DNA of 64,000 nucleotides from Terrabacter sp. 28 (lineage in GTDB: Bacteria > Actinomycetota > Actinomycetes > Actinomycetales > Dermatophilaceae). Both the position numbers and the translations under genes were made by a program. The notes beneath the pieces were generated by a model. That model did no database searches, was not told the origin of the DNA, and was given only the letters and a program-made list of their open reading frames with translations. Positions 8,652 to 19,225 of this stretch are shown here, piece by piece (the first letter of the stretch is position 1; each line of letters starts with the position of its first letter). The stretch is taken from NCBI GenBank assembly GCA_000955875.1, contig JYOE01000011.1, positions 210,346 through 274,345 of the forward strand. The letters run 5' to 3'.

Positions 8652-11329
8652 TGTCGTGGCTCCTCGTCGATCGTGCAGGTGAAGTCGTGCTGGCCGGGGC
8701 CGGCCGCGCTTGTGGTGCCGTCGGGCAGCACGACTTCGGCCTCGGTCCCGGCCGGGACGAACACGTGCAGGCTGAAGGCGCCGCCGAACAGCTGCCACGC
8801 CGACTCGATCCGCCCGTACGGCGACTCGTGCGCCGCCTCGGCGTGGGTGAGCCCGCCCCCGGGGCGGGGCTGCACCCGGAACCTCCGGTATGCCGGCTCG
8901 ACCGGCTCGATGCCCGCGGTGTAGCGGTGCAGGAAGGAGATGACGGCGCCCTTCGAGTAGTGGTTGAGCGACTCGTGCGCCACCCCCTCGGGAGAAATGC
9001 CGTCCCACCGCTCCCAGACGGTGTTCGCTCCCCTGTCGACCATGACGAGCCAGCCGGGCTCGCCGTCCTGGAGCAGCAGCTCGTAGGCGACGTCGAGGTG
9101 CCCAGCGTCCGCCAGGACCGGCAGCAGCTGCGGCGTGGAGAGGAAGCCGGTGCCCAGGTGGGTGTCGGCCTTGCGGATGAGCTCGACCAGACGCTCGGCG
9201 ACCTCTTGGCGCAGACCAGCGGGCACGAGGTCGAACGCGAGCGCGCGCACGTGGTTCGCCTGCGTGTCGGGGGTGAGCCTGCCTGCGGCATCGAGGTACT
9301 CGGCCTGCCAGGCGCTGCGCACCTGCTCGCTCAGTGTGGCGTAGCGGGTGGCGTCCTCGTCCCTGCCGAGGACGGCGGCGATGCGCGCCATCAGCCCCGC
9401 GCTGTGCGCGTAGAAGGCCGTGGCGACGTCGCCCTTGTCAGCGGCGACGAACTGGTCCACCGGGCCGGGCCCGTCGCCGGGCTCGAGCCACTCGCCCCAG
9501 TGGAACCCGGAGTCCCAGAGGTACTGCTCGTGGGGGGCGGGCTCGGGTCGTTCCGCCGCGCGCACCGGGTGCCGCTGGTCTCGCGCCATGCGTTCGGTGC
9601 GGTCCATCCAGCGCACCATGGTCGGCCACAGCTCCGCGAGGAGCTGTTCGTCGCCGTATGCGCGGTAGATCTCCCACGGCACGATCACGGCGGCATCGCC
9701 CCAGCCCGCCGACCCGTTGAGGAACGCGATGGGGCCGTCGCGGCCCTCGTGTCCCGGGGTCGGACTGACGTTGGAGATCGTGCCGTCGGGCCACTGCGCG
9801 ACGGCCACGTCGCGCAGCCACTTCGTCGACAGGCCTGCGACGTCGTAGAGGAAGGCGGCGGTCGGGACGTACAGCTGCCAGTCACCGGTCCACCCGTGCC
9901 GCTCGCGGTGGGGGCAGTCCGTCGGGATGTCACAGGCGTTCCCCCGGAAGCTGCGCACCGCCGCATCGTGGAACGCGTCGAGTCGGGCGTCGCTGCTCGA
10001 GAACCAGCCGGTGCGCCGCATGTCGGTGTGGACGAACACCCCCCGCATGTCGTCCGTGGTCAGGGCCGAGGGGTGACCCTCGATGCGGACGTACTGGAAG
10101 GCGTGAGTGGTGCGCCGCGGCTCGAAGACCTCACCGGCGCGGCCGGCGGACACGACCCGGTCGACCTGCCCGGCCGGGAGCCGGTGTGGCAGGAAGGGCA
10201 GGTCCGGCTCGAGGTTGTGCACCGTGACGTCGCCGTCGGCGTCGAGCCACTCGCCGTGGGTCAGCGTGGTCGCCGTGCCCTCGGGCCCGAGGTCCGACAG
10301 CCGGACCCACCCGTTGATGTTCTGGCCGAGGTCGACCACCTGTCGCCCGTCCGGCAGCCGCGTCACCGACACCGGCACGATCTCCTCGACACGACGCACC
10401 GGCGGCGCGGGCGAGTCGACGAGCCCGGCGAAGCCGTGGTCGACGACGAGCACCTCGTCCCAGCCTGCCTCGTCGAAACCGGGGGACGCCCAGCCTTGGT
10501 CGATCCGCGTGAGGTCCCAGCGCTCACCGGCGATGAGGTCGGCAGCGACCACGTGTCCCAGGGCACTGCTCCAGCCCTCGCCGGTGCCCAGCTCGGTGGT
10601 GCTGCCGTCGTCGTGAGTGAGCTGCAGCTGGGCGAGGAGGGCCAGCCGGGTGCCCCACTGGTCGGCGGCACGGGTGACGCCGGTCTGCCCGCGGAACCAA
10701 CCGTCCGCGAGCACGACGCCGATCGCGTTGCGCCCCAACGTAACTGTGTCGGTCACGTCATGGGTCTGCACCTGCAGACGCTCGTCGTACTGCGTGTACC
10801 CGGGCGTCAGCTCGGCGTCGCCGACGCGCGTACTGTTCACGAACGCCTCGTACACGCCCTGCGCCGTCGCGTGCAGCCGGGCGGAGACGACCGGGCGGTC
10901 GACATCGAACTCGAAGCGCAGCAGCGAGGCCGCCCGCTCCCCCGGCGCTCCGTCGGGCATCCGGCCGGGCTCGACCCACGAGACGGCCCAGTCGTCGGTC
11001 CACAGCAGACCGGTCTCGAACCAGCCTGCGGCAGAGACTGCGCTCTCGCCCAAGTCGGTCTGCAGCGCCACCCGCCACTCGACGCGTTGGCCGGAGCCGA
11101 GCGGCGGTCCGCTGTAGGACACCAGCAGGCTGCGGTCGCTCTCGACCCATCCCGAGTCCCAGCCGTTGTCTGCAGTGATCCGGTACGCCTTCTGCTGGCG
11201 AGCGCCGTCGGGGAGCCTCCACGACAGCCGAGGCGCGGTCGTCCGGATGCCGAGTGGCTGGTCGAGGTGCTCGACGCGCAGCGCGTGCGGAGCCGAGCTT
11301 GTCGGCGTCGCAGGCGTTTTCGGCGCCAT
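8648..11329 (-). CDS. GH78 alpha-L-rhamnosidase (first of two)
   Basis: An 893-residue GH78 enzyme with the same layout as its neighbour: N-terminal PRLSWRLPDG, GVYEAFVNSTRVGDAELTPGY, VVDLGQNINGWVRLSDLG, and the barrel motif DIPTDCPHRERHGWTGDW near residue 465. ESLNHYSKGAVISFLHR precedes the C-terminal domain. The sequences are related but clearly different, so the pair probably differs in linkage or aglycone preference rather than being a recent duplication. The ATG shares one base with the stop of the ATPase gene (TGATG). The open frame extends 210 codons further upstream but that part is the antisense-like shadow of the ATPase gene. No signal peptide. Confidence 0.92.
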   Translation of the reverse strand: MAPKTPATPTSSAPHALRVEHLDQPLGIRTTAPRLSWRLPDGARQQKAYRITADNGWDSGWVESDRSLLVSYSGPPLGSGQRVEWRVALQTDLGESAVSAAGWFETGLLWTDDWAVSWVEPGRMPDGAPGERAASLLRFEFDVDRPVVSARLHATAQGVYEAFVNSTRVGDAELTPGYTQYDERLQVQTHDVTDTVTLGRNAIGVVLADGWFRGQTGVTRAADQWGTRLALLAQLQLTHDDGSTTELGTGEGWSSALGHVVAADLIAGERWDLTRIDQGWASPGFDEAGWDEVLVVDHGFAGLVDSPAPPVRRVEEIVPVSVTRLPDGRQVVDLGQNINGWVRLSDLGPEGTATTLTHGEWLDADGDVTVHNLEPDLPFLPHRLPAGQVDRVVSAGRAGEVFEPRRTTHAFQYVRIEGHPSALTTDDMRGVFVHTDMRRTGWFSSSDARLDAFHDAAVRSFRGNACDIPTDCPHRERHGWTGDWQLYVPTAAFLYDVAGLSTKWLRDVAVAQWPDGTISNVSPTPGHEGRDGPIAFLNGSAGWGDAAVIVPWEIYRAYGDEQLLAELWPTMVRWMDRTERMARDQRHPVRAAERPEPAPHEQYLWDSGFHWGEWLEPGDGPGPVDQFVAADKGDVATAFYAHSAGLMARIAAVLGRDEDATRYATLSEQVRSAWQAEYLDAAGRLTPDTQANHVRALAFDLVPAGLRQEVAERLVELIRKADTHLGTGFLSTPQLLPVLADAGHLDVAYELLLQDGEPGWLVMVDRGANTVWERWDGISPEGVAHESLNHYSKGAVISFLHRYTAGIEPVEPAYRRFRVQPRPGGGLTHAEAAHESPYGRIESAWQLFGGAFSLHVFVPAGTEAEVVLPDGTTSAAGPGQHDFTCTIDEEPRQ

Positions 11330-12374
11330 CACGGGTGAGGCACCGTCAGTCGGTCCAGCAGCTGCGGGACCCGCTCGGCGTGGTGACACGCAACCGACTT
11401 CCCGTCGACGGGTCTGAGTGCCGGACGCTCGTCGACGCACACGTCGGTCGCCAGCGGGCAGCGCGGCGCGAACGGGCACCCGCCTGCTGTCGGCTGCGCC
11501 GACCCGGCCGAGCCGATGCCTAGGGCCTCGCGGGCGACCCGTCGCAAGGCCTGCTCGGCGGGGCGCGGCACCGGCGCCGCCGCCGTCAGCGCGGCGGTGT
11601 ATGGGTGCCGGGAGTGCGAGGACACGGCTTCGACCGGGCCGGTCTCCATGACCTGGCCGCGGTAGAGCACGACCGACCGCTGGGCGAGGAAGCGGACCAC
11701 CCCGAGGTCGTGGGCGATGAACATGAAGGCGAGCCCGCGCTGGTCGCGCAGGTCTGCGAGCAGGTTGAGCACCTGGGCCTGCGTCGACAGGTCGAGGGCC
11801 GACACCGGCTCGTCGAGCACGACGACCTTGGGGTCGCACACCAGGGCCCGGGCGATGGCGATCCGCTGGCGCTGGCCTCCCGAGAACTGGGTCGGGTATC
11901 GGTCGACGGCGTCGCCGGGCAAGCCCACGGACTCCAGACCGGCTCGAGCCTTCGCCCACGCCTCCGCACCCTTGAGGCCCAGGAGCCGCAGCGGCTCGAC
12001 GAGCGTCTGGCCGATGGTGCGCGCCGGGTTGAGCGAGGAGTACGGGTCCTGGAACACCACCCGCAGGTCGGCCACGAGCCGGCTGCGCTGCTTGAGCGAC
12101 AGGGACGTGATGTCACGCCCGTGCAGCTTGACCGTGCCTCCGGCCGGCGGATGGAGACCGAGGACCGCCTTGCCGATCGTGGACTTGCCCGAGCCGGACT
12201 CGCCCACGACCCCGAGGGTCTCGCCGGGCCAGATGTCGAAGCTGACGCCGTCGACGGCCGGAGGGGCGCTGCGGCCACGGCGACCCGAGCCGTAGCGGAC
12301 CACGAGGTCGCGCACCTCGAGGACCGGAGCAGTGGTGTCGGCCGGTGCGGTGGCGGCGGGAGCACTGGTGGCGG

Positions 12375-12378
<4 letters not shown>
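11329..12378 (-). CDS. Opp/Dpp-type ABC transporter ATPase (OppF-like)
   Basis: A 349-residue ATPase with Walker A GESGSGKS, Q-loop RVVFQDPYSSLNPARTI, signature FSGGQRQRIAIARAL, Walker B VVVLDEPVSALD and the switch histidine in MFIAHDLGVV. The C-terminal part has a cysteine-containing CPFAPRCPLATDVC segment, the C-terminal extension of the OppD/OppF/DppF family. It powers import with the permease components encoded just upstream. The ATG overlaps the stop of the permease-ATPase fusion (ATGA). Operon context makes oligosaccharides or rhamnosides a more likely cargo than peptides (inference). Confidence 0.9.
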
Positions 12379-14419
<2,041 letters not shown>

Positions 14420-14423
<4 letters not shown>

Positions 14424-15361
14424 GACGTGCGCACCTTCGGGTCAAGGGCCGCGACGACGACCTCGAGGAGCAGGTTCGTTGCGACGACGACGATCGTCGC
14501 GATGACGACCACGCCGACGAGCGCCGGCAGGTCGTGGGAGCTGGAGGCAGCCTGGCTCGCCTGCCCGAGACCGGGCAGCGCGAAGAGGTTCTCGATGATC
14601 ACCGAGCCACCGAAGAGGGCGATGAACTGGATGCCGAGGACAGAGACGACGGGCACGCTCGCGTAGCGCAGGGCGTGCACGTAGAGGATGCGCCACTCGG
14701 GGGTGCCCACGGCGCGGAGAGTGCGGATGTGCTCCTGTCGCAGGGCCTCCCGCATGCCGGCGCCTGCCGTGCGGGCGATGATCGCCGCCCCGCCAACCGT
14801 GAGGGTCAGCACCGGCAGCGCCAGGCTCGTCAGCCAACCGAGCGGGTCGTCGCCGAACGGCGTGTAGCCAGTCGCCGGCAGCCAGCCCAGCTGGAGGGAG
14901 AGCACGTAGACCAGGAGGATGCCGACCCAGAAGGCCGGCAACGAGAGGGCGATCCCGCTGCTGGACGTGATCAGCCGCCCGAGGCGGCCGCCGCGGACGG
15001 CTGCCGTGACTCCGAGCACGATCCCGACGACTCCCGACAGGAGGGTCGCGAAGATGGCGATCGAGGCGGTGACGGGCAGCCGGGCCGCGAGGTCCGCGCC
15101 GATGTCCTTGCTGTCGATCAGCGACGTGCCGAAGTCGAGCCGCAGCAGGTCGGCGAGGTAGTCGACGAACTGCCGCCACAGCGGGAGGTCCCACCCGAGT
15201 TCGTGGTTGTACTGCGCGATCTGGGCGGCCGTCCCGGACGCACCCGCCTTGATGGCGCCGGGGCTGCCGGGAGTGGCGTGCACCAGCAGGAAGCTGATGA
15301 GGACGGCGGCGAGCACCGTCAGGACGGCCAGCGCCAGCCGCCGGGAGAGAAAGGCGAACAT
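14420..15361 (-). CDS. Opp/Dpp-type ABC transporter permease (DppB/OppB-like)
   Basis: A 313-residue membrane protein with the family's N-terminal helix followed by HATPGSPGAIKAGA, about six transmembrane segments, and the cytoplasmic EAA-type loop around RTAGAGMREALRQEHIRTLRA. It ends in a last helix after LPALVGVVVIATIVVVATN. With the fused permease-ATPase and the second ATPase it forms the importer. It starts 121 bases after the binding-protein gene, the largest gap in the transporter set, which may allow binding protein to be made in excess. Its stop overlaps the fusion gene (ATGA). Confidence 0.9.
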
Positions 15362-15482
15362 CGCGGGTTCCTCGTCTGGTTGTCGACGGCCGGAGTGGCC
15401 GAGGGTGGCGTCGGCCGAAGGGCCTGGGCCAGTGGGCCGGTGGCTGCGACGGCGCCGCAGCCACCGGCCGGTCGACGAGCGG

Positions 15483-17030
15483 TCAGCTCGAGGCCTTGAG
15501 GCTGTGCAGCACGAGGTAGTTGTTCGTGCCCGCCCAGCTGGGCGCGGCGACCTTCTTCGCGTTGTAACCGGCATACGTGAAGTCCTCGTACACGGGGATG
15601 TACCAGCCGCCGTCGGTGATCGCGGCGTTGAGGTCCTTCAGGGCCGAGGACTGCGCGGCCCCCGATGCGCCGAGCGCCTTGCCGAGGGCCCCCTGGATGG
15701 CGGGATCAGTGGCCTTCTGCAGGTTCATGAAGCCGCCCACGACGACACCGGCCACGAAGCCCGCCGGGTTGCTGCCCACGCTGAACGGGCCGAAGCCGAG
15801 TGGCTGGGTCGTCACCGCGGCGAAGACCTGGTCGGTGGAGGTCGCGCTGTGGAACTTGAGGGTGACCCCGATCTTCTTCCACTGGTTCTGGATCGCGAGC
15901 TGGTCGGGGGTGGGCTGTCCGCCGACCGTGAGGTCGATGGACAGGTTCGGGTAGCCGGCCGTCGCGAGCAGCTGCTTGGCCTTCTCCGGGTCGTACGCGT
16001 ACTTCGCGTTGAGGCTCTCGTCGAAGCCGGCCGACCCGGACGGGAACAGCTGCGCCGTCGCCTTCGAGGCCGGGTGCAGGTCCTTGACCATGGCCTGGCG
16101 GTCGATGCCGTAGCTCAGCGCGAGCCGGACGTTCGGGTCCTTGAACGCGGGGTTCGTCTTGCCGAGCTTGTCGAAGACCGGCCAGCCGACGATGACACCA
16201 CCGATCTTCGTCGTCTTCTGCTTGGAGTCGACGAGGGCCACGGTGCTCTGGTCGAGCTGCCACGCGACGTCGGCCTGTCCGGAGACGACGGCGTTGGCGA
16301 GGGCCTGCGGGTCGGTGATGACCTTGTAGACGATCGTGTCGAAGGCCCAGTCCTTGGCGCTCCACGCCTTGGCGTTCTTGACGACCTGGTAGGTGCTCCC
16401 CTTGGTGGTCTTGCCGGTGTCGAGGGTGTACGGCCCCGAGCCGTCGGGAGCGGTGGCCAGCGAGTCGCGCTTCTCGACCGCGTTGGCGCCCACGATGATG
16501 CCGCTGGTGTCGGCCAGGGCATCCTGGCCGCTGGCCTGTGGCTGCGCCCAGGTGATGACCACGGTCTTGGGGTCAGGGGCCGCCACGTCCTTGATCTCCT
16601 GCGAGCCGCCCTTGCCGAGGGTGCCGTTGATGAGCAGCTTGGAGTTGCTGCGCTGGTCGAGGTTCTTCTTCACCAGGCTCGAGTCGAGCTTCGAGCCGTC
16701 GGTGAAGCTGACGCCGTCCTTGAGGGTCAGGGTCAGCTGCGTGTTCGCGGCATTGTTCTTGAAGTCGGTGACGAGGCTCGGGGTGACCTTGCCGTCGGTG
16801 CCTGTGACGAACAGCGCGTCGTACATCGAGGAGAAGAAGGTGAACTGGCCCTGCGCGTACAACTGGGGGTCGTAGCCGTTCGGCGCCGCGTCGGAGTTGA
16901 AGGCCACGGTCACGGCCTTGGTGCCGCTCGCGCTCGCACCTCCCCCGTTGCCGGCGCCACAGGCCGCGAGCGAGACCGCTGCGACACCCGCCGTCAGCGC
17001 CAGGGCGGGTCGGAAGATGAGTCGGTTCAT
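15483..17030 (-). CDS. SBP_bac_5 family substrate-binding lipoprotein
   Basis: The 515-residue extracytoplasmic solute-binding protein of the oligopeptide/glycoside type opens the leftward operon. A classical lipoprotein signal is visible: positively charged start, hydrophobic stretch and lipobox SLAAC with the lipid-modified cysteine at residue 24, then a Gly/Ser/Ala-rich linker. The family pattern includes VTPSLVTDFKNN, LTLKDGVSFTDGSKLDSSLV and RLALSYGIDRQAMVKDL. I chose the ATG giving a proper signal sequence. As first gene of an operon with two rhamnosidases it probably captures a rhamnose-containing glycoside (inference from context). Confidence 0.9.
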   Translation of the reverse strand: MNRLIFRPALALTAGVAAVSLAACGAGNGGGASASGTKAVTVAFNSDAAPNGYDPQLYAQGQFTFFSSMYDALFVTGTDGKVTPSLVTDFKNNAANTQLTLTLKDGVSFTDGSKLDSSLVKKNLDQRSNSKLLINGTLGKGGSQEIKDVAAPDPKTVVITWAQPQASGQDALADTSGIIVGANAVEKRDSLATAPDGSGPYTLDTGKTTKGSTYQVVKNAKAWSAKDWAFDTIVYKVITDPQALANAVVSGQADVAWQLDQSTVALVDSKQKTTKIGGVIVGWPVFDKLGKTNPAFKDPNVRLALSYGIDRQAMVKDLHPASKATAQLFPSGSAGFDESLNAKYAYDPEKAKQLLATAGYPNLSIDLTVGGQPTPDQLAIQNQWKKIGVTLKFHSATSTDQVFAAVTTQPLGFGPFSVGSNPAGFVAGVVVGGFMNLQKATDPAIQGALGKALGASGAAQSSALKDLNAAITDGGWYIPVYEDFTYAGYNAKKVAAPSWAGTNNYLVLHSLKASS

Positions 17031-17168
17031 GGGTCGGCTCCTTTGCCGGAGATCTCGAGTCAGGATGGTCGGGCCACACGTCGGCCCGTGCACGAGGCGG
17101 TGGGCGTCGTGGCTGCCAGGCGGGCTGTCGTCCACGATGAGGTGCCGGCCGTCCCCGGCGTCAGGCTC

Positions 17169-17184
17169 TTGCCGCTCAATGGAA
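17169..17184. promoter_or_regulatory. putative IclR operator, site A
   Basis: TTGCCGCTCAATGGAA. Shares the exact 13-base core TGCCGCTCAATGG with sites at 18136 and 24422. The pattern is a partial dyad TGCC...TGG with outer symmetry. It lies in the gap between the divergent iclR gene (46 bases before its ATG) and the transporter-rhamnosidase operon (138 bases before its ATG), so it could control both. Confidence 0.65.
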
Positions 17185-17230
17185 GAGAAGGTGGTTCGTG
17201 ACCCGGTCTCGGGCCCGTGGGAGGTGCAGA

Positions 17231-18097
17231 ATGCTGACCGATGGAAACCTCCTGTGCACCCGGCCGTCGGCCGTGACGGATGCCCCTGCCGACCCCGGCC
17301 GCGTCCGCGGTCGGCGCCCGCCGCACGGCGACCCGGTCGTCGACCGGGCGTTCGCGCTGCTGGCTGCCTTCGACGCCGGCCACCGCTCCCTCAGCCTCGG
17401 CGAGCTGAGCCGTCGCAGCGGCATCCCGACCAGCTCGACCCTGCGGCTGGCCGGCCGGCTCATCGCCTGGGGTGCGCTCGAGCGCGGCGACGACGGCAGG
17501 TTCACCATCGGCCTGCGCCTGTGGGAGGTGGCCTCGCTGGCCCCGCGCGGCCAGGGTCTCAAGCAGGTGGCCCTGCCGTTTATGGGAGACCTCGAGGAGG
17601 TCACCCGCCAGCACGTGCTCCTCGCCGTCCGTGAGGGCACCGAGGCGCTGCTCGTCGAGCGGCTGTCAGCGCACCAGGCGATGGACGTGCTCTACCGGGT
17701 CGGAGGCCGCCTCCCCCTCCACTCGACCGGCGTCGGCCTCGTCCTGCTCGCCTTCGCGGATTCCGAGTTCCAGGCCTCGGTGCTCGACCAGCCCCTGGTG
17801 CACCTCCCCGAACGCGTCCCCGTCTCGCCCGCCGCCCTGCGACGCACTCTGGCCGAGGTCCGCCGCGAAGGTGTGGCGACGCTCCGACGGCGCGCACCCC
17901 AGCCGCTCGTGAGCGTGGCTGCCCCGATCTTCGGCGCCGACGACAAGATCACGGCCGCACTGTCCGTCGTGGTGCCCCTCGAGAACGCCGAGCCCCGTCT
18001 CCTCGGCCCGGCCGTGCGCACCGCAGCCCGTTCGATCTCGCGTGGGCTCGGCGCACGCAGGTCCATCGGTCACAACGGGTCCGGCGCCTCGGCCTGA
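17231..18097 (+). CDS. IclR-family transcriptional regulator, likely regulator of the island
   Basis: A 288-residue regulator with an N-terminal winged helix (VVDRAFALLAAF, then SLGELSRRSGIPTSSTLRLAGRL) and the IclR effector domain. The effector part includes RQHVLLAVREGTEALLVERL, LPLHSTGVGLVLLAF and VSVAAPIFGADDKITAALSVVVP. The ATG at 17231 is preceded by GGGAGGTG at good spacing; an upstream GTG at 17198 lacks this. The gene is divergent from the transporter operon, and a motif shared by all units of the island lies in the gap. IclR proteins often respond to aromatic or sugar-derived catabolites and can activate or repress. The effector is unknown; a flavonol, protocatechuate or a ring-cleavage product are candidates. 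Confidence 0.88.
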   Translation: MLTDGNLLCTRPSAVTDAPADPGRVRGRRPPHGDPVVDRAFALLAAFDAGHRSLSLGELSRRSGIPTSSTLRLAGRLIAWGALERGDDGRFTIGLRLWEVASLAPRGQGLKQVALPFMGDLEEVTRQHVLLAVREGTEALLVERLSAHQAMDVLYRVGGRLPLHSTGVGLVLLAFADSEFQASVLDQPLVHLPERVPVSPAALRRTLAEVRREGVATLRRRAPQPLVSVAAPIFGADDKITAALSVVVPLENAEPRLLGPAVRTAARSISRGLGARRSIGHNGSGASA

Positions 18098-18135
18098 GCC
18101 CTCGACGGCAGGCGACGCGTCCCGACGCGGCTCCC

Positions 18136-18151
18136 GTGCCGCTCAATGGCA
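18136..18151. promoter_or_regulatory. putative IclR operator, site B
   Basis: GTGCCGCTCAATGGCA, the best dyad among the identical-core sites: TGCCG on the left and TGGCA on the right separated by CTCAA. It lies 99 bases ahead of the family IV hydrolase start and 38 bases after the regulator's stop. Confidence 0.65.
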
Positions 18152-18250
18152 TACCGGTAGGAAGCGCAGGTGGCCGTTGGGGAGGCTCGACGAACGCCGC
18201 AGCCGGCGATCCGTGCCGGCTGCGGGAGACCTTACGTCCGAGGAGCCCCC

Positions 18251-19225
18251 GTGCCGATCCACCCAGACGTCGCCTCGAAGTTCCACCTGCTCGAGGGCAT
18301 CGAGTCCTTCGAAGGGGCGATGGCCGACCCGAGCCAACGCGCGCGCCTCGACGAGTTCATGTCGATCACCGGCGCCCCCGCTCCCCCGCCTGTCGACGTC
18401 CGAGAGGATGCGGCACCCGGACCTCACGGCCCGGTGCCCGTCAGGCTCTACACCCCGGTCGGCGATGACACCCGGTCGACCGAGCGGCCTTGTCTGGTCT
18501 GGCTGCACGGCGGCGCGTTCCGGATGGGTGACCTCGACATGCCCGAGGCGGACTGGACCGCGCGTCAGATCTGCGAGCGAGCGGGTGCCGTCGTCGTCAG
18601 CGTCGACTACCGCCTCTGCGTGGACGGCGTCACCTTCCCCGTTCCACACGACGACGTGGTCGCGGCCGTCCGCTGGGTGCGCGCGAACGCGGCCGCCCTC
18701 GGCGTCAACGGCGCGCGGATCTCGATGGGCGGTGCGAGCGCGGGTGGCAACCTCGCCACCGGCGCCGCGCTGCGGCTGCGCGACGAGGACGATTGGGTGC
18801 CCGCCGCCCTGCTGCTCGCGTACACGACGCTCCATGCCGTCGTCCCGGCGCCATCGACTCGGCTGGCTCCCCTCCTCGCCGAGATCCCTCGTCTGCTCCG
18901 CTTCCTGCCGGAGGACCGCCGCGGCATCACGGAGAACTACCTCGGTGGGCCCGAGAGCCGCGCCGACGGCTACGCGATGCCGGCCAACGGCGTCCTCGAC
19001 GGACTCTGCCCCGTGCTGCTGCTCAACTCCGAGTACGACGACCTGCGCCCGTCGGCGGAGGCGTTCGCCTCGATGCTGGCGACGGCCGGAGTGGACGTGC
19101 GCCAGGTCGTCGTTCCAGGGATGCTGCACGGCTTCCTCAACCTCCACGCGGGGATCGAACCTGTCGACCGGGCGCTCGACCTCATGGCCGAGGTCATCGG
19201 CGAGGGCAACGGCCTGCCGCGGTGA
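18251..19225 (+). CDS. alpha/beta hydrolase, hormone-sensitive-lipase (family IV) esterase
   Basis: A 324-residue serine hydrolase of the HSL/family IV group. The oxyanion-hole motif HGGAFR is near residue 88, the nucleophile elbow reads GGASAGGN, and the catalytic Asp and His are probably in SEYDDLRPS and GMLHGF. The GTG at 18251 is preceded by GAGGAG; a longer upstream reading lacks family similarity. The gene is coupled by GTGA overlap to the GH43 gene. Within a flavonoid-glycoside island it may remove acyl groups from acylated sugars or hydrolyse the depside formed by the cupin. Its pairing with a glycosidase favours deacylation (inference). Confidence 0.85.
   Translation: MPIHPDVASKFHLLEGIESFEGAMADPSQRARLDEFMSITGAPAPPPVDVREDAAPGPHGPVPVRLYTPVGDDTRSTERPCLVWLHGGAFRMGDLDMPEADWTARQICERAGAVVVSVDYRLCVDGVTFPVPHDDVVAAVRWVRANAAALGVNGARISMGGASAGGNLATGAALRLRDEDDWVPAALLLAYTTLHAVVPAPSTRLAPLLAEIPRLLRFLPEDRRGITENYLGGPESRADGYAMPANGVLDGLCPVLLLNSEYDDLRPSAEAFASMLATAGVDVRQVVVPGMLHGFLNLHAGIEPVDRALDLMAEVIGEGNGLPR

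Noticed and set aside
8627..11338. Plus-strand open frame of 903 codons opposite the first rhamnosidase
   Set aside because: Antisense shadow of a clear GH78 gene; no motif or ribosome binding site.
11330..11959. 210-codon N-terminal extension of the first rhamnosidase
   Set aside because: Lies wholly inside the ATPase gene in another frame; stop-start overlap gives the true start at 11329.
17198..17230. GTG start 33 bases upstream for the island's IclR regulator
   Set aside because: No ribosome binding site there, whereas GGGAGGTG precedes the ATG at 17231.
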